Below are positions 8,864-17,001 of a stretch of 64,000 bases of DNA, in pieces. The notes below the pieces were generated by a model. That model was not told the origin of the DNA, did no database searches, and worked only from the letters and a program-made list of their open reading frames with translations. The stretch covers positions 248,001 through 312,000 of the forward strand of contig JAFYZT010000040.1 of assembly GCA_017548605.1 (NCBI GenBank), given 5' to 3'. A program made the position numbers and the translations under genes. The stretch is from Prevotella sp. (GTDB lineage Bacteria > Bacteroidota > Bacteroidia > Bacteroidales > Bacteroidaceae). Within the stretch, counting starts at the first letter, position 1, and the number at the start of each line of letters is the position of its first letter.

Positions 8864-10828
8864 TTACTTGGAGTATTGTTTGATGAGATTGTATGCGCCG
8901 TAGACGCCCAACTGTCCTGCCGCACTAAGGTCTTGCACAGCATGTTGTTTGTCGCCCATGTTTCCATAGGACAATCCCCGGTTGAAGAACGCCTCAGGCA
9001 GGTTACTGTTACACTCAATGGCTTTTGAGTAGTCGTCGATAGCCTTTTGGTATTCACCACGTGCAGCATAAACGTTCGCCCTGTTGTAATACAGATAGGC
9101 ATTTTTCGGAGCAAGGACAATGGCCTTTGAGAAGTTGTCGATTACCCTTTCTTGCATCATGTGAATATCCGTTCCCTGTGCCACCACCGGTATTCTCATT
9201 GAGAGGCACACTCCCCGTTGCCAATATGCCAGCATGTCGGTGGAATCGATGGAGAGGATAGTGTTGAGGTCAGCCACTGCGTCGTCGAGGTTTTGAAGTG
9301 ACGTATAGGCTACCGCCCTTTGCATCAGGAGGTATTTTGTATCCGTCATGTCAAGCGTTGCATCGATGTTGGCGGCCAATGAATCGACGAGTGAGAAATA
9401 CGCTTTTGAAGTTTTCTCGTCGAGTTGTGCGGGATTACATGTAAGGTAAACCGTGTGTCTTGGTTTTCCTTTCTGATTGAAAGCATCTACCGTGCTGTCG
9501 AAAGCCAGGTACGCCCTCACAACATTATTATATTTTGAATAGGCCAAAAGGTACATCGGTTGGTATTCATTTCCCACCTCACGATCCTGTACCCTGCCCC
9601 GGTACGGGCTGTCGTATTTGAATTCATGTTCTACCGTCTCTTCATCAGCCACCACAATCTGGTTGTACTTGCTCATGTCGATTTCGCTCTTCTTTCGCGT
9701 CGCTCTTCGTTGTGCCGCCGTCCATCGTGGCTGGATGCCCACATGTTTATCCATCTGTGCCTTGAAGATACGGAACTCATCCATCTCCGCCTGATTGACC
9801 ATTCCCAGCCGCCGATAACATTCCGCACGGTTTTTCAGTCCCACCCAGAAATTGGGGTATTGGTTGATGACCGTGGTATAGTCGGTGATGGCCGCCCTGA
9901 GGTTACCCGTTTTATGATGCAACACTGCCCGGTTGAATGTCGCCATGAGGTTTCCCGGTTCCATCTGGAGAATAAAGTCGAAGTCTTCGATGGCCCTATT
10001 GTCATCGCCCACCTGCACGCGCAGCAGTCCACGATTGTAGTGTGCCAAGAAGTTGTTCGGGTCGATTTCTATGGCCAAATCGTAGTCGGCCATGGCTCCC
10101 CGGAGGTTATTGGTGTTCAGTCGGACGAGCGCCCGGTTGACATAGTTGGACACCATTTTAGGACGTAGGCGTATGGCCTCCGACAGTTGTCTTTCCGCAT
10201 CCCCCCACTGTGCCCTTGCCAGTGAGATGTTTGCCGCCGTCATCCACCCCTCGGCATCATAAGGGTCGATTTCCAGTGCTTTGTTCAACCATGTCGCCGC
10301 CTGCGTGGTATCTTTCTTGAGCATGTATATCTGCGCTTTAATGGAATAGGCCCTAGCGTTTTTGCTCCAATGTTGTATGATAGTGTCGAGGTCGAGTTGC
10401 GCTTGGTCGTATTGCTTCAGCTCATAGCGGCACAGCATACGGTTGAACCAGAAATTTTGCGCCGAGGAGTCGTTGTGTATGGCTATATCGTAGTCCTGTA
10501 TTGCCTCCTCATATTTTTGCTGACGAATACGGCACAGTCCCCTCAGTTCGTACATATTGTTGATATACGGATTGAGGTTAATGGCCTCGGAGCAGTCTTG
10601 TTCTGCCCCATAAAAATCATCGAGATAATATTTGGCTACTCCCCTATAGAACCATGGTTCATATAGGTAGGGCTTGGCACTAATGGCCCTGTTAAAGTGC
10701 TGTATAGCCAACACATAATCCTCATAGTACAATGCGCTACGGCCATTGATAATGAGTCTGTCGACATTGAACTGCGCCGCTACATTCAGCGGCGCTAGCA
10801 ATAGGAATATGGTTAGCCATCGGAGCAT
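8864..10828 (-). CDS. Secreted TPR-repeat protein
   Basis: This protein of 654 residues has a signal peptide (MLRWLTIFLLLAPLNVAAQ) and two blocks of tetratricopeptide repeats (about 20-375 and 500-650). The repeats are of the A-x-x-x-Y-x-x-A-I type, for example NFLAHYNRGLLRVQVGDDNR and YLYYNRANVYAARGEYQKAI. A non-repeat middle region of about 125 residues separates them. It is probably periplasmic or surface scaffold-like; partners are unknown. I reject the ATG at 10891: the 21 extra residues come from a GTGAGGAGTGAGGGG intergenic tract and would displace the signal peptide. It sits 69 nt after def and 31 nt before the SpmA/B-like gene. Confidence 0.8.
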   Translation of the reverse strand: MLRWLTIFLLLAPLNVAAQFNVDRLIINGRSALYYEDYVLAIQHFNRAISAKPYLYEPWFYRGVAKYYLDDFYGAEQDCSEAINLNPYINNMYELRGLCRIRQQKYEEAIQDYDIAIHNDSSAQNFWFNRMLCRYELKQYDQAQLDLDTIIQHWSKNARAYSIKAQIYMLKKDTTQAATWLNKALEIDPYDAEGWMTAANISLARAQWGDAERQLSEAIRLRPKMVSNYVNRALVRLNTNNLRGAMADYDLAIEIDPNNFLAHYNRGLLRVQVGDDNRAIEDFDFILQMEPGNLMATFNRAVLHHKTGNLRAAITDYTTVINQYPNFWVGLKNRAECYRRLGMVNQAEMDEFRIFKAQMDKHVGIQPRWTAAQRRATRKKSEIDMSKYNQIVVADEETVEHEFKYDSPYRGRVQDREVGNEYQPMYLLAYSKYNNVVRAYLAFDSTVDAFNQKGKPRHTVYLTCNPAQLDEKTSKAYFSLVDSLAANIDATLDMTDTKYLLMQRAVAYTSLQNLDDAVADLNTILSIDSTDMLAYWQRGVCLSMRIPVVAQGTDIHMMQERVIDNFSKAIVLAPKNAYLYYNRANVYAARGEYQKAIDDYSKAIECNSNLPEAFFNRGLSYGNMGDKQHAVQDLSAAGQLGVYGAYNLIKQYSK

Positions 10829-10829
10829 T

Positions 10830-10865
10830 CTAAATGGTGAGAGGTGAGGAGTGAGGGGTGAACTG
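10830..10865. repeat. GTGAGAGGTGAGGAGTGAGG tract
   Basis: Degenerate 5-7-bp words (GGTGAG, GAGGAGTGAG, GGGGTGAA) fill the def-TPR spacer. Similar DNA lies at 12915-12972, 17782-17806 and 28040-28072. Confidence 0.55.
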
Positions 10866-10897
10866 CGACAATGACGCAGCATAAAGGACAACGATGG

Positions 10898-11464
10898 TTA
10901 TTTTCTATTGAGAGGAACCTTTACTTTATAGTGGCAGCTTACCCGTCCTTGTAGCAGCGCTTTCAGCTTGCCCTTTATCATCTGTTTGCGAAGCGGCATT
11001 ATATGGTCGATAAACATTTTGCCTTCAAGGTGGTCAAACTCATGTTGCATGACGCGAGCCAGATATCCTTCCACCCACTCGTCGTGAGTATTAAATTGTT
11101 CATCTTGGTAAGTGACGTGTATGCGTGTGGGACGAGTCACTTTCTCGTGAATACCCGGCAGGCTCAGACATCCCTCTTCAGATGTTGCCTTTTCCGTCTC
11201 GTCTTTCTCAATAATATGCGGGTTAATAAACACCTTTCTGAACCCCTCATATTCAAGATAGTCTTCGGCAAGTACATTGAGATCGATGACCACAATGCGG
11301 TCGGCTCGTCCCACTTGAGGAGCTGCCAGTCCGATGCCCTCAGAACTGTCGAGCGTCTCAAACATGTCGTTGATGAACTCCTTAAGGTTAGGGTACTCCG
11401 GTGTTATATCCTGGGCTACTTTTCGCAGCACTGGTTGTCCGTAAGTATAAATGGGTAGAATCAT
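10898..11464 (-). CDS. def: Peptide deformylase
   Basis: This metalloenzyme of 188 residues removes the formyl group from the initiator methionine of nascent proteins. All three signature blocks are intact: GIGLAAPQVG (about 43-52), EEGCLSLPG (Cys metal ligand, about 96-104) and QHEFDHLEG (two His ligands and catalytic Glu, about 139-147). The length is normal for the type I enzyme. Its ATG overlaps the end of ruvX by 4 nt (ATGA), so the two are translationally coupled; this pairing is common in Bacteroidales. Cytoplasmic and essential in most bacteria. Confidence 0.97.
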   Translation of the reverse strand: MILPIYTYGQPVLRKVAQDITPEYPNLKEFINDMFETLDSSEGIGLAAPQVGRADRIVVIDLNVLAEDYLEYEGFRKVFINPHIIEKDETEKATSEEGCLSLPGIHEKVTRPTRIHVTYQDEQFNTHDEWVEGYLARVMQHEFDHLEGKMFIDHIMPLRKQMIKGKLKALLQGRVSCHYKVKVPLNRK

Positions 11465-11877
11465 CTATGTATGGATTGCAAATAACTCTGTAGGATTATT
11501 GTTGCACTGATTTCGTCGACCAGTGCTTTGTTTTGTCTCGCTTTCTTTTTCAGTCCCGCGTCAATCATTGTCTGATGTGCGATGACTGAGGTAAACCGTT
11601 CGTCGTAGAGCGTAACAGGGATGTCGGGAAATTTCTTTTTGAAATTGTTGACGAACATCATCACTCTTTGATGGTTTTCGCTTGGTGAGCCATCATTTTG
11701 TCGCGGTTCGCCAACTACCACCTGTTGCACCTGTTCTTTTTGGAAGTACTCAGCGAGCCACTTCATGAGTGTTGATGTAGAAACAGTCGCCAATCCGCCG
11801 GCAATGATTTGCAGCGGATCGGTGACTGCCAGTCCTGTTCTTTTTTTTCCGTAGTCGATAGCCAGTATTCGGGCCAC
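11461..11877 (-). CDS. ruvX: Putative pre-16S rRNA nuclease / Holliday junction resolvase YqgF
   Basis: This RNase-H-fold nuclease of 138 residues belongs to the YqgF/RuvX family, which in E. coli finishes the 16S rRNA 5' end and was first described as a resolvase-like protein. Conserved blocks are DYGKKRTG at 8-15, VVGEPRQNDG, YDERFTS and a C-terminal VDEISA; the acidic residues at these positions form the metal site. It lies 5 nt after the SPOR lipoprotein gene and overlaps def by 4 nt, so it is the second gene of a tightly packed operon. Confidence 0.95.
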   Translation of the reverse strand: MARILAIDYGKKRTGLAVTDPLQIIAGGLATVSTSTLMKWLAEYFQKEQVQQVVVGEPRQNDGSPSENHQRVMMFVNNFKKKFPDIPVTLYDERFTSVIAHQTMIDAGLKKKARQNKALVDEISATIILQSYLQSIHR

Positions 11878-11882
11878 GGTCT

Positions 11883-12398
11883 TTATCTTCCTTTATAGAG
11901 TAGCCAAGCGTCGGCGTAGGTATTGCGTAACGAGTTACGACTTGCTACAGCGCTGGACTTGTCATCGTAAGTAGAGGCCACCACGCGGTACATTCCCCTG
12001 TCTGAGTTGTAAGCAAGTTGAGCGTCGAGTCCTTGTGAGCGCAGTCTCTGCACGAGGCTTTCTGCATTTGCCTTTACTGAGAACGAACCTACCACAACGC
12101 TGAAATTGCGCAGTCCTGAGCCATCGACAACACTGAGGTTTTCGGTGCGTACGGGCACATTGTCGTTGTTGTCAGTGACGCGAGTGTCTGTGACAGGGTT
12201 CTCGGTCAGCGGAGTGACTACAGGGATGTCGTTGTTGTCACCATAGCCATTGTTGCTACTTGAGGAGGTCGTGGTTGTTGTTCCGCCTTGCGCCAATGCA
12301 GCGTCGTAAGCTTTTCGATAGGCACTTTCGCTTGATTTGCAACTTGTGAAAGCCACGGCGGCGCACATTGCAGCGCAGATAACGATGGATTTTTTCAT
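11883..12398 (-). CDS. SPOR-domain lipoprotein
   Basis: This exported protein of 171 residues has a lipoprotein signal (MKKSIVICAAMCAAVAFTSC, lipobox FTSC). A low-complexity Thr/Ser/Asn/Asp linker (about 30-95) follows. The C-terminal SPOR domain (about 98-171) carries the characteristic VVGSFSVKANAESLVQRLRS start and GMYRVVASTYD segment. SPOR domains bind denuded glycan strands of septal peptidoglycan, so a role in envelope or division is likely. The start at 12398 is preferred over 12428 because it opens the signal peptide directly. First gene of the operon leading into ruvX and def. Confidence 0.9.
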   Translation of the reverse strand: MKKSIVICAAMCAAVAFTSCKSSESAYRKAYDAALAQGGTTTTTSSSSNNGYGDNNDIPVVTPLTENPVTDTRVTDNNDNVPVRTENLSVVDGSGLRNFSVVVGSFSVKANAESLVQRLRSQGLDAQLAYNSDRGMYRVVASTYDDKSSAVASRNSLRNTYADAWLLYKGR

Positions 12399-12545
12399 AA
12401 TCGTTTTAGTGATATTTAAATTAGACATTGTTACGATTTTTGTGCGAAATTACACAAAAAAGGTCAAATACGTAAGAAATGCGGCTATAAAGTTTGTTAA
12501 ATGTCGTAAATACAACTTTTTTAACAAAAAATGTATGAATAATTC

Positions 12546-12575
12546 TTGTTGTTTGGAAAAGATTTATTAAATTTG
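12546..12575 (+). promoter_or_regulatory. Promoter of the ytxH cluster
   Basis: TTG (12546-12548), 19 nt, TAAATTTG (12568-12575). The predicted start leaves a leader of about 75 nt before the ATG at 12657. Confidence 0.6.
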
Positions 12576-12656
12576 CTTTCGAAATCTCTGAACAGCCAGA
12601 AATGGTTCTTTTGAGAGTTACATCTGATTTTTCTAACATTTTTAATAATTAAACAC

Positions 12657-12869
12657 ATGAAAGCATTAGGTTACCTTGGCGCCTTTTTTGGTGGTGCCAT
12701 CGCCGGAGCAGCCTTAGGTTTGCTCTTGGCTCCCGAGAAGGGTGCTGATACCCGTACAAAGATTTCCGACACAGTCAGCGACTTCTGCAAGAAGCACAAC
12801 TTGAAGTTGAGCCGCAAGGATGTGGAAGATTTGGTAGACGACATCAAGGATGCCACCGAAGAAGATTAA
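12657..12869 (+). CDS. YtxH-domain small membrane protein
   Basis: This protein of 70 residues has one glycine/alanine-rich transmembrane helix (residues 4-26, GYLGAFFGGAIAGAALGLLL) followed directly by APEKGADTR, the YtxH-family signature, and an amphipathic acidic helix ending DDIKDATEED. Family members are often general-stress proteins of the envelope. It heads a three-gene cluster with the Holin-X-like and basic proteins. A strong hairpin (12884-12910) just downstream may make it the most abundant product. Confidence 0.88.
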   Translation: MKALGYLGAFFGGAIAGAALGLLLAPEKGADTRTKISDTVSDFCKKHNLKLSRKDVEDLVDDIKDATEED

Positions 12870-12883
12870 TTGAAATCATTTTG

Positions 12884-12910
12884 GGTTGGGGTGTATTATG
12901 CACCCCAACC
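12884..12910 (+). terminator. Hairpin after ytxH
   Basis: GGTTGGGGTG pairs perfectly with CACCCCAACC around TATTATG, followed by TTTATTT. It probably terminates part of the transcription before the two downstream genes. Confidence 0.75.
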
Positions 12911-12914
12911 TTTA

Positions 12915-12972
12915 TTTGAGGTGGTGAGAGGTGAGTGGTGAGTAGTGAAAAATAGATCAAAGGTGAGAGGAA
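12915..12972. repeat. GGTGAGAGGTGAGTGGTGAG tract
   Basis: Degenerate GGTGAG/GTGAGTAGTGA words fill the spacer between the ytxH hairpin and the next gene. Same family as 10830-10865. Confidence 0.5.
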
Positions 12973-13004
12973 ATAGCATTATTGACGTAAAGAATTGAAG
13001 TGAT

Positions 13005-13355
13005 ATGTTTTCGAACGACAAGAACATTGAGACAATAGCCCAGTTGGCTGAATCGCTGAAACATTATATCGGTTTACAGTCGGAATATGTGAAGCTAGAC
13101 GTTGTGGAGAAGGTGGTCCGTTTGTTGACTGCGTTCGCTATTGCTATTGTAACGCTGTTTTTGGTGTTGTTCGTTCTGATTTGCCTTACCATCGCCGGAG
13201 CCCATGCCCTTATACCTTGTGTGGGAGTCGTGGGTGCTTATTGCATTGTGGCTGGCATCTACCTTATTATTTTAATCATGTTTCTGCTCAACCGCCGCCG
13301 TTGGGTAGAGAAGCCTTTGGTACGTTTTTTGGCGGGTATTTTATTAAAGAACTGA
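13005..13355 (+). CDS. Holin-X/phage-holin-family-like inner-membrane protein
   Basis: This protein of 116 residues has an N-terminal amphipathic stretch (ETIAQLAESLKHYIGLQSEY), two long hydrophobic helices (about 42-66 and 70-95) and a basic NRRRWVEKPLVRFL tail. The pattern fits the 'putative actinobacterial holin-X' family (Phage_holin_3_6). In Bacteroidetes this protein is usually chromosomal and found next to YtxH proteins, not in prophages, so a lytic role is unlikely. The next gene begins 1 nt after its stop. Confidence 0.8.
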   Translation: MFSNDKNIETIAQLAESLKHYIGLQSEYVKLDVVEKVVRLLTAFAIAIVTLFLVLFVLICLTIAGAHALIPCVGVVGAYCIVAGIYLIILIMFLLNRRRWVEKPLVRFLAGILLKN

Positions 13356-13356
13356 C

Positions 13357-13710
13357 ATGGCCGACATACCTTCCCCCAATCCTTCGCACGATGTGCAATT
13401 GCCGCCCATCTATCGTTCCTTGGAAGAGATACGTCTTCGCAAGGCCCAGTTGCGTATGGAGTTACAGAAAGACACGACTCAGATGCGTAGCATGACGCAC
13501 ACCTTGTTTCAGAAAGAAGAAGTATCGGGAACTCCAAGTCAGCGTTTTGTAGGTATAGTGACAAAGAGTGCCGGATTTGTTGATGGAATGTTGTTAGTGT
13601 GGAAACTATATCGTCGTTTTCATGGCGGCAGCGTTCCTGCCAAGCGAAAAAGTGGCGGTTTGTTAGGACTGTTCGGGGGAGGAAAGAAAAAGAAGAAGAG
13701 GAGAAAGTAA
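13357..13710 (+). CDS. Basic protein of unknown function in the ytxH cluster
   Basis: This protein of 117 residues has a proline-containing N-terminus, a charged helix (about 20-52, SLEEIRLRKAQLRMELQKD), a weakly hydrophobic middle with FVDGMLLVWKLYRRF, and a very basic Gly/Lys/Arg tail (GGKKKKKRRK). No catalytic motif is visible. Its start lies 1 nt after the stop of the Holin-X-like gene, so the two are co-translated. The tail could bind nucleic acid or anionic lipid; this is a guess. I do not recognise a named family with confidence. Confidence 0.7.
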   Translation: MADIPSPNPSHDVQLPPIYRSLEEIRLRKAQLRMELQKDTTQMRSMTHTLFQKEEVSGTPSQRFVGIVTKSAGFVDGMLLVWKLYRRFHGGSVPAKRKSGGLLGLFGGGKKKKKRRK

Positions 13711-13757
13711 GATTAAAAGATTAGAAAATTTAAAAATAAAAAAGATCATATCTGAAG

Positions 13758-13788
13758 AGCGCCCAAAAGTTTACAACTTTTGAGCGCT
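13758..13788 (+). terminator. Terminator of the ytxH cluster
   Basis: AGCGCCCAAAAGTT pairs with AACTTTTGAGCGCT (one mismatch) around TAC, followed by GTTCTATAT. It lies 48 nt after the last stop codon. Confidence 0.7.
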
Positions 13789-13921
13789 GTTCTATATGGG
13801 GAAAATTATGTATTTTGATTTGAAAATGGTTGGTTCGTGATCAGTTTCAAGCATGTCGGCATCTATCTGCCAGTGGCCTAATAGTTAATCCCGTACAAGT
13901 TAGAAATACTCTCATAATAGC

Positions 13922-13988
13922 AAAAAAAAAATGGAGTACCGCTGTACTCCAACCTTTGTTAACCTTAAATCTAATACTATGAAAAACA
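13922..13988 (-). ncRNA. Probable stand-alone small RNA of about 67 nt
   Basis: A full promoter (13994-14025) faces left and is followed about 55 nt later by a strong intrinsic terminator: TGGAGTAC, loop AGCG, GTACTCCA, then ten T residues (13931-13922). The segment between has no ATG-started reading frame of useful length, and the next minus-strand gene is 1.5 kb away behind plus-strand genes. This is a complete transcription unit for an RNA of 65-70 nt. It does not match a named RNA family that I recognise. The rest of 13711-14285 holds only the cluster terminator, A/T-rich GATTAAAA words and one CCCCTCC inverted repeat. Confidence 0.65.
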
Positions 13989-13993
13989 CATTG

Positions 13994-14025
13994 CAAAGGT
14001 AATGTAAGAAATTCCATCCCGCAAA
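13994..14025 (-). promoter_or_regulatory. Promoter of the small RNA
   Basis: On the minus strand TTTG (14025-14022), exactly 20 nt, TACCTTTG (14001-13994). Confidence 0.7.
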
Positions 14026-14154
14026 CATTTTCCTTAAAAATCATCAGAATTTAACTGTTTTTAACTTTAAATTGTGCTTTTCAGCATGTTTTTAATTACA
14101 GATTGGTGTTTTTGGCATAAAAACTTATAGGCCAAAAGGGAGGAGGATGGAAGA

Positions 14155-14205
14155 TCGGAAGATTATAAGATTAAAAGATTAAAAATTAAAAAATTAAATA
14201 AAGGT
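14155..14205. repeat. GATTAAAAG A/T-rich tract
   Basis: Repeated GATTATAAGATTAAAAGATTAAAAATT words. The same word family lies at 13709-13745, 39928-39975 and 46284-46345. Confidence 0.5.
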
Positions 14206-14227
14206 TGGGACAGTGTTTTACAAACAA

Positions 14228-14249
14228 CCCCTCCTTTGAAAAGGAGGGG
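14228..14249. repeat. CCCCTCCTTT/AAAGGAGGGG inverted repeat
   Basis: A 10-bp perfect palindrome around GA lies 37 nt past the MBL gene stop. It could act as a terminator hairpin but has no T tract. Confidence 0.6.
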
Positions 14250-14285
14250 AAAAGAATGCTTGATTTGGAATAGAGGGGAATTATA

Positions 14286-15065
14286 TTATTCGAAATCGAT
14301 GGTGAGACCGTCGTATGCCAGATTGATATTTGCGGGAAGACGTTTAGAGGATTCGGCATGAAGACCAATGTCATGAGAACCATGTACGAGGAACGTACGT
14401 CGTGCTCCCACCTGTTGTGCAAACAATATGGCATCATCAACCAATTGATGAGAGTGGTGTTCTTTTTTGAACCGCAGCGCATTGACCACCAATGTGTCCA
14501 CACCATCAAGGTATTTCATCTCCTCGGCAGGAATAGTTTTCATATCGGTGATATATGCCAGATTTCCGATGCGATAGGCTAAAATGGGCATTTTTCCATG
14601 CATTACGATGAAGGGTGTCACCTCGATGTCACCGATTAGGAAAGAGCGATGTGGCGGTATCTCATGGAGCAACAACCTGGGTATTCCCGGATAGTGGTTT
14701 TCATGGAAGCAATAGGGCAATGATTGTTTAAGGGCACTCGCCGTATTCTTATCGGCAAAAATATCGATGTCGTACAGTTTGGGATAGTCAATGGAACAAA
14801 ACGGCCTCAGGTCATCCATCCCTGCCACATGATCATAATGAATATGAGTTATCAGCACTCCGTCGATTTTTCGGAACGGCACCCTGAGCATCTGCTGTCG
14901 AAAGTCTGGTCCGCAATCGATGATGACCCGTGTGTTGTCCGTCTCTATCATGGCTGATGTGCGCAGCCTGTTGTCTCTGGGGTCATTGCTGGTACACACC
15001 TCGCATTGGCATCCAATGGAAGGAACGCCGCCAGAAGTGCCTGTACCGAGGAAAGTGAAGAGCAT
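14286..15065 (-). CDS. MBL-fold metallohydrolase, PhnP-like
   Basis: This cytoplasmic metallo-beta-lactamase-fold enzyme of 259 residues starts with FLGTGTSGGVPSIGC and carries CQCEVC, a two-zinc motif HIHYDH (about 75-80), a Gly-Met-Asp-Asp block (AGMDDLRPF) and a late VHGSHDIGLH. This layout is that of the PhnP/cyclic-phosphate phosphodiesterase subgroup. No phosphonate genes are nearby, so the true substrate is uncertain. It lies 23 nt after murB and ends the ilvE-trmB-DUF4348-murB series. Confidence 0.85.
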   Translation of the reverse strand: MLFTFLGTGTSGGVPSIGCQCEVCTSNDPRDNRLRTSAMIETDNTRVIIDCGPDFRQQMLRVPFRKIDGVLITHIHYDHVAGMDDLRPFCSIDYPKLYDIDIFADKNTASALKQSLPYCFHENHYPGIPRLLLHEIPPHRSFLIGDIEVTPFIVMHGKMPILAYRIGNLAYITDMKTIPAEEMKYLDGVDTLVVNALRFKKEHHSHQLVDDAILFAQQVGARRTFLVHGSHDIGLHAESSKRLPANINLAYDGLTIDFE

Positions 15066-15088
15066 AATGAGAAATGAGTGGCAAATGA

Positions 15089-16102
15089 TTAGATAATATT
15101 AACTTCGGGGCGTATGGCTATGGAGAATTTTAGCCATACATCTTTTTGTATAGCTTCGCAGAGTTGGATGATATCTTTGCCCGTCGCCCCACCCCTATTA
15201 ACGAGTATGAGTGCCTGCTTTTCGTATACCCCTGCCTTGCCTAGATTTCTTCCTTTCCACCCACATTGCTCGATGAGCCATCCTGCCGGTATTTTTACCT
15301 GATTGTCATCTATTTCATAGAAAGGCATATCTGGGTATTGTTTTTGTATCGACAGGAAGTGTTCACGAGGCACTACCGGATTGACGAAGAAGCTGCCAGC
15401 ATTACCCAGCACCTTCACATCAGGCAATTTGTCGTTTCGTATGGAGATGACAGCCTCACGCAGTTGTTGGGCCGTTGGTTGTGTTATCCCCTTGCTCTTG
15501 AGGAACGCACGGATATTTCCATAGTCCAGTCGAGGCGAGAATGTCTTTTGCAGCAGGAATGTCACGTGAGTAATGAGGAATCGATTTTTCCATTCATGTT
15601 TAAAGCGGCTGTCGCGATAGGCATAGTGACATTCCGAAACCGGAATGGTCACCATTTCGTCCGTACTGAGGTCTACTGCCTCGACGCTGTGTATTATCTC
15701 ACAAACCTCCGTGCCATAAGCCCCTATATTCTGTACAGCGGCGGCACCCACCTCTCCTGGTATGAGAGACAAGTTTTCCGCCCCGTGCCATCCCTGATTC
15801 ACGGCATATTCAACCACATTGTCAAATATTTCTCCCGCTCCACATCGCAACATCACATATTCATCATGTTCCTCCGCCTCTCGTCCGAGTACTGCTGCAT
15901 GTATTACCGTTCCCTCGAAATCATCGCTGAGCAGCAAATTACTTCCCCCACCGATGATGAGCAGGGGTAAGTCGTCACGAGAAAGCGTTTTGGCAATCTG
16001 TTGTGCCTCGTCAGCAGAAACGTATTCTATAAACCGCCGACATTTGGCATGGATGCCGAATGTATTATGTGGTGTGAGGTCGTAATTTAGAAGATCGAGC
16101 AT
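15089..16102 (-). CDS. murB: UDP-N-acetylenolpyruvoylglucosamine reductase
   Basis: This flavoenzyme of 337 residues carries out the second step of UDP-MurNAc synthesis, reducing the enolpyruvyl group with NADPH. It has the FAD-binding block GGGSNLLLSDDFEGTV (about 51-66), SLIPGEVGAAAVQNIGAYG (about 112-130), the proton-donor serine in GNAGSFFVNP, and a C-terminal KQALILVN segment. The length and insert pattern fit the longer type I (E. coli-like) MurB. It begins 1 nt after the DUF4348 gene. Confidence 0.97.
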   Translation of the reverse strand: MLDLLNYDLTPHNTFGIHAKCRRFIEYVSADEAQQIAKTLSRDDLPLLIIGGGSNLLLSDDFEGTVIHAAVLGREAEEHDEYVMLRCGAGEIFDNVVEYAVNQGWHGAENLSLIPGEVGAAAVQNIGAYGTEVCEIIHSVEAVDLSTDEMVTIPVSECHYAYRDSRFKHEWKNRFLITHVTFLLQKTFSPRLDYGNIRAFLKSKGITQPTAQQLREAVISIRNDKLPDVKVLGNAGSFFVNPVVPREHFLSIQKQYPDMPFYEIDDNQVKIPAGWLIEQCGWKGRNLGKAGVYEKQALILVNRGGATGKDIIQLCEAIQKDVWLKFSIAIRPEVNII

Positions 16103-16103
16103 T

Positions 16104-16967
16104 TTATTGAATCATTTTCACCAGTTTCCATTTTCCATCTTTTATTTGGAATGTCATTTCTGTTTCCAATCCGTTGGAAATGCCCCTAATGATAAATATT
16201 TTCTGTTTGCTTTGTTTATATTCCTGTCCGTAGATGATGGTATAGATATAGCCCTTAGGCAGTACCGGCGGTTGGAAGTCCTGCCATTGTTCCGGGTAGA
16301 ACTCCCCATCAATCATGTTGAAGTCGTCGTCAGGGTCTGGGACGGTGGTCTTTACTGGTTCACTGAGGCTTTGCACCTGAAAAAGTGAGTCGGAAGCGAA
16401 GCGGGCATAAAAATCGAGGAACGAAGCGTTGTTGTTTTGTGCGATAGCATCGTGGTTGATTTCCGTGAGCATCCATAGTCCGTTTTCCCTATTGAAGATA
16501 TACTGTTCAACCGTTTTGTTGTCGAGCTGCACTTTTTCCACCACGACATGACTTACCGTGGTATCTTTTGACAGTGCAAGCTGTTTCTCATTGTCGAGTA
16601 TAAGTGTGTAGAACCCCTGTTTCATGAACAATTGTTCCGTTTTCCATTCTTTCTGCGAGAGCATCGTTGTTTGTTTCCCTTTGGTTACAGGCAACGGAAA
16701 TTTAACCCTTTCGAGTTGCAGTTTTCTGTTGGCTGTGAAGTTGAACAAGAAATCGTCGAACAGTTCATCTGCCGCTTTAGGCATAGGTGTTTCCGCAATG
16801 ATTGACTCCATGGTGTCGATAGGCACAGTATCCGTATCAACGGGCACGAAATCAACGTGCACGTCGAGCGTGTCATCATTTCCATTGTTTTTTTTCTCCG
16901 AGCAGCCGTATGACAAACAAAGTGTTAGTGTTGCCATGACGACGAAGAAAGATGCCAGATGCTTCAT
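16104..16967 (-). CDS. DUF4348-type lipoprotein
   Basis: This exported protein of 287 residues has a lipobox (LSYGCSEKK) near residue 22 and a Thr/Asp/Val-rich linker, followed by a single globular domain of about 220 residues. Recognisable segments are ELFDDFLFNFTANRKLQLERV and FDFQPP-like QDFQPPVLPKGYIYTIIYGQ. It resembles the DUF4348 family of Bacteroidales, whose function is unknown. It lies between trmB (34 nt) and murB (1 nt). Confidence 0.75.
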   Translation of the reverse strand: MKHLASFFVVMATLTLCLSYGCSEKKNNGNDDTLDVHVDFVPVDTDTVPIDTMESIIAETPMPKAADELFDDFLFNFTANRKLQLERVKFPLPVTKGKQTTMLSQKEWKTEQLFMKQGFYTLILDNEKQLALSKDTTVSHVVVEKVQLDNKTVEQYIFNRENGLWMLTEINHDAIAQNNNASFLDFYARFASDSLFQVQSLSEPVKTTVPDPDDDFNMIDGEFYPEQWQDFQPPVLPKGYIYTIIYGQEYKQSKQKIFIIRGISNGLETEMTFQIKDGKWKLVKMIQ

Positions 16968-17001
16968 AGAAAAATGGGTTGGGACTTGTTTCTACAAGGG
17001 T

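Noticed and set aside
13005..13355. Prophage holin
   Set aside because: Neighbours are YtxH and other chromosomal envelope genes; no lysin or phage structural genes are present, and this family is usual in Bacteroidetes chromosomes.
13847..14044. Minus-strand ORF of 65 codons over the small-RNA unit
   Set aside because: It starts near the -33 box of the sRNA promoter and reads through the terminator; it cannot be translated from that transcript as a whole.
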